Shown here: in pieces, positions 63,809 to 64,000 of the stretch | How the letters are laid out: each line of letters begins with the position of its first letter | How positions within the stretch are numbered: the first letter of the stretch is position 1 | Source: Pseudomonas rhizoryzae | GTDB lineage: Bacteria; Pseudomonadota; Gammaproteobacteria; Pseudomonadales; Pseudomonadaceae | DNA length: 64,000 nucleotides | Direction of reading: 5' to 3' | NCBI RefSeq assembly: GCF_005250615.1 | Contig: NZ_SULM01000002.1 | Span: forward strand, 124,001-188,000 | Translations under genes and position numbers: made by a program | Notes under the pieces: model-generated | Database searches by the model: none | Told to the model about the DNA's origin: nothing | The model's input: the letters and a program-made list of their open reading frames with translations, nothing else

Positions 63809-64000
63809 CTAACCGCGCCCCAGTACACCGATCACCAACCGATCCAGCGACCCCCACAGCCATTCGCGGACACGCAGCCACCAGGGCCGGCTGCGCCAGA
63901 AGTCGAGGGTGATCTCCCGGCTCTGGGCGAAATCCTTGACGAAGCTGGCGGCGACCGCCTGACTCAAGCCACGATCCACCGCCTCGACGTTCGCCTCCAG
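63809..64000 (-). CDS. C-terminus of a probable phospholipase D/cardiolipin-synthase-type protein
   Basis: The last 63 codons of a gene that begins beyond the right edge. SFVKDFAQSREITLDFWRSR, then PWWLRVREWLWGSLDRLV, resembles the C-terminal tail of PLD-superfamily cardiolipin synthases (DFxxSxxIT followed by W-rich basic helix). The HKD motifs would lie outside the window, so this is a tentative call. Confidence 0.5.
   Translation of the reverse strand: MEANVEAVDRGLSQAVAASFVKDFAQSREITLDFWRSRPWWLRVREWLWGSLDRLVIGVLGRG

Overview
The window is high-GC bacterial chromosome from a Pseudomonas. Typical gene sets are present: aapJQMP, rhlB, moaCDE, yaaA, class I fumarase, umuDC, hrpB and phosphatidylcholine synthase. 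A member of the P. oryzihabitans/psychrotolerans group is my best guess, but no rRNA or marker gene here fixes the species. Gene density is normal and most of the window is ordinary core genome, broken by a few accessory pieces.

Region 1 (1-7153) is the right end of a mosaic prophage. It has the tail of a P2-type late-control D gene, an SOS-boxed small gene, a divergent repressor/activator switch, an Ogr/Delta-type zinc protein, a tightly overlapped operon ending in a large primase-helicase, an AlpA-type regulator and a P4-type integrase. It ends in a 3' fragment of tRNA-Gly(CCC), which I read as attR. Just outside (7344-7487) is a 144-bp palindromic MITE-like element. A second copy, inverted, lies at 37408-37553. 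The two share an identical 47-bp core but have different terminal inverted repeats.

Region 2 (7.5-19 kb) holds a RidA-family gene, a hybrid histidine kinase, a CycA-like permease, a three-gene siderophore locus (NIS synthetase, MFS exporter, TonB receptor) behind a Fur-like site, and LexA-controlled umuDC. Region 3 (19-28.4 kb) is a coherent D-amino-acid catabolic locus: chemoreceptor (divergent), D-aminoacylase, amino-acid ABC transporter, RidA imine hydrolase, IclR regulator and a PLP-dependent D-amino-acid deaminase. The logic is to cleave N-acyl-D-amino acids, import them, deaminate them and detoxify the imine.

Region 4 (28.4-37.4 kb) carries stress and redox genes, a secreted Nep1-like protein (unusual in Pseudomonas) and hrpB. 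Beyond hrpB is an AT-rich island (34292-35850) with an unrecognised 351-aa gene and a small frame broken by TGA. A second, diverged copy of the first 26 codons of hrpB lies on the island's far side, so the island appears to have entered by replacing the hrpB 5' end.

Region 5 (37.6-64 kb) is mostly core: a Rieske-reductase operon, a phosphatidylcholine synthase/GIY-YIG/GST operon, the aap transporter, an esterase, a cNMP-GGDEF protein, rhlB, moaCDE, PIN-PhoH, yaaA, a GDP-mannose enzyme preceded by a 44-codon small ORF, a HAD hydrolase, ghrB, fumarase, a nitrilase-family/GNAT pair, small stress-type proteins, an acyltransferase and the end of a probable phospholipase D/cardiolipin synthase gene. 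No CRISPR array, rRNA or intact tRNA was seen.
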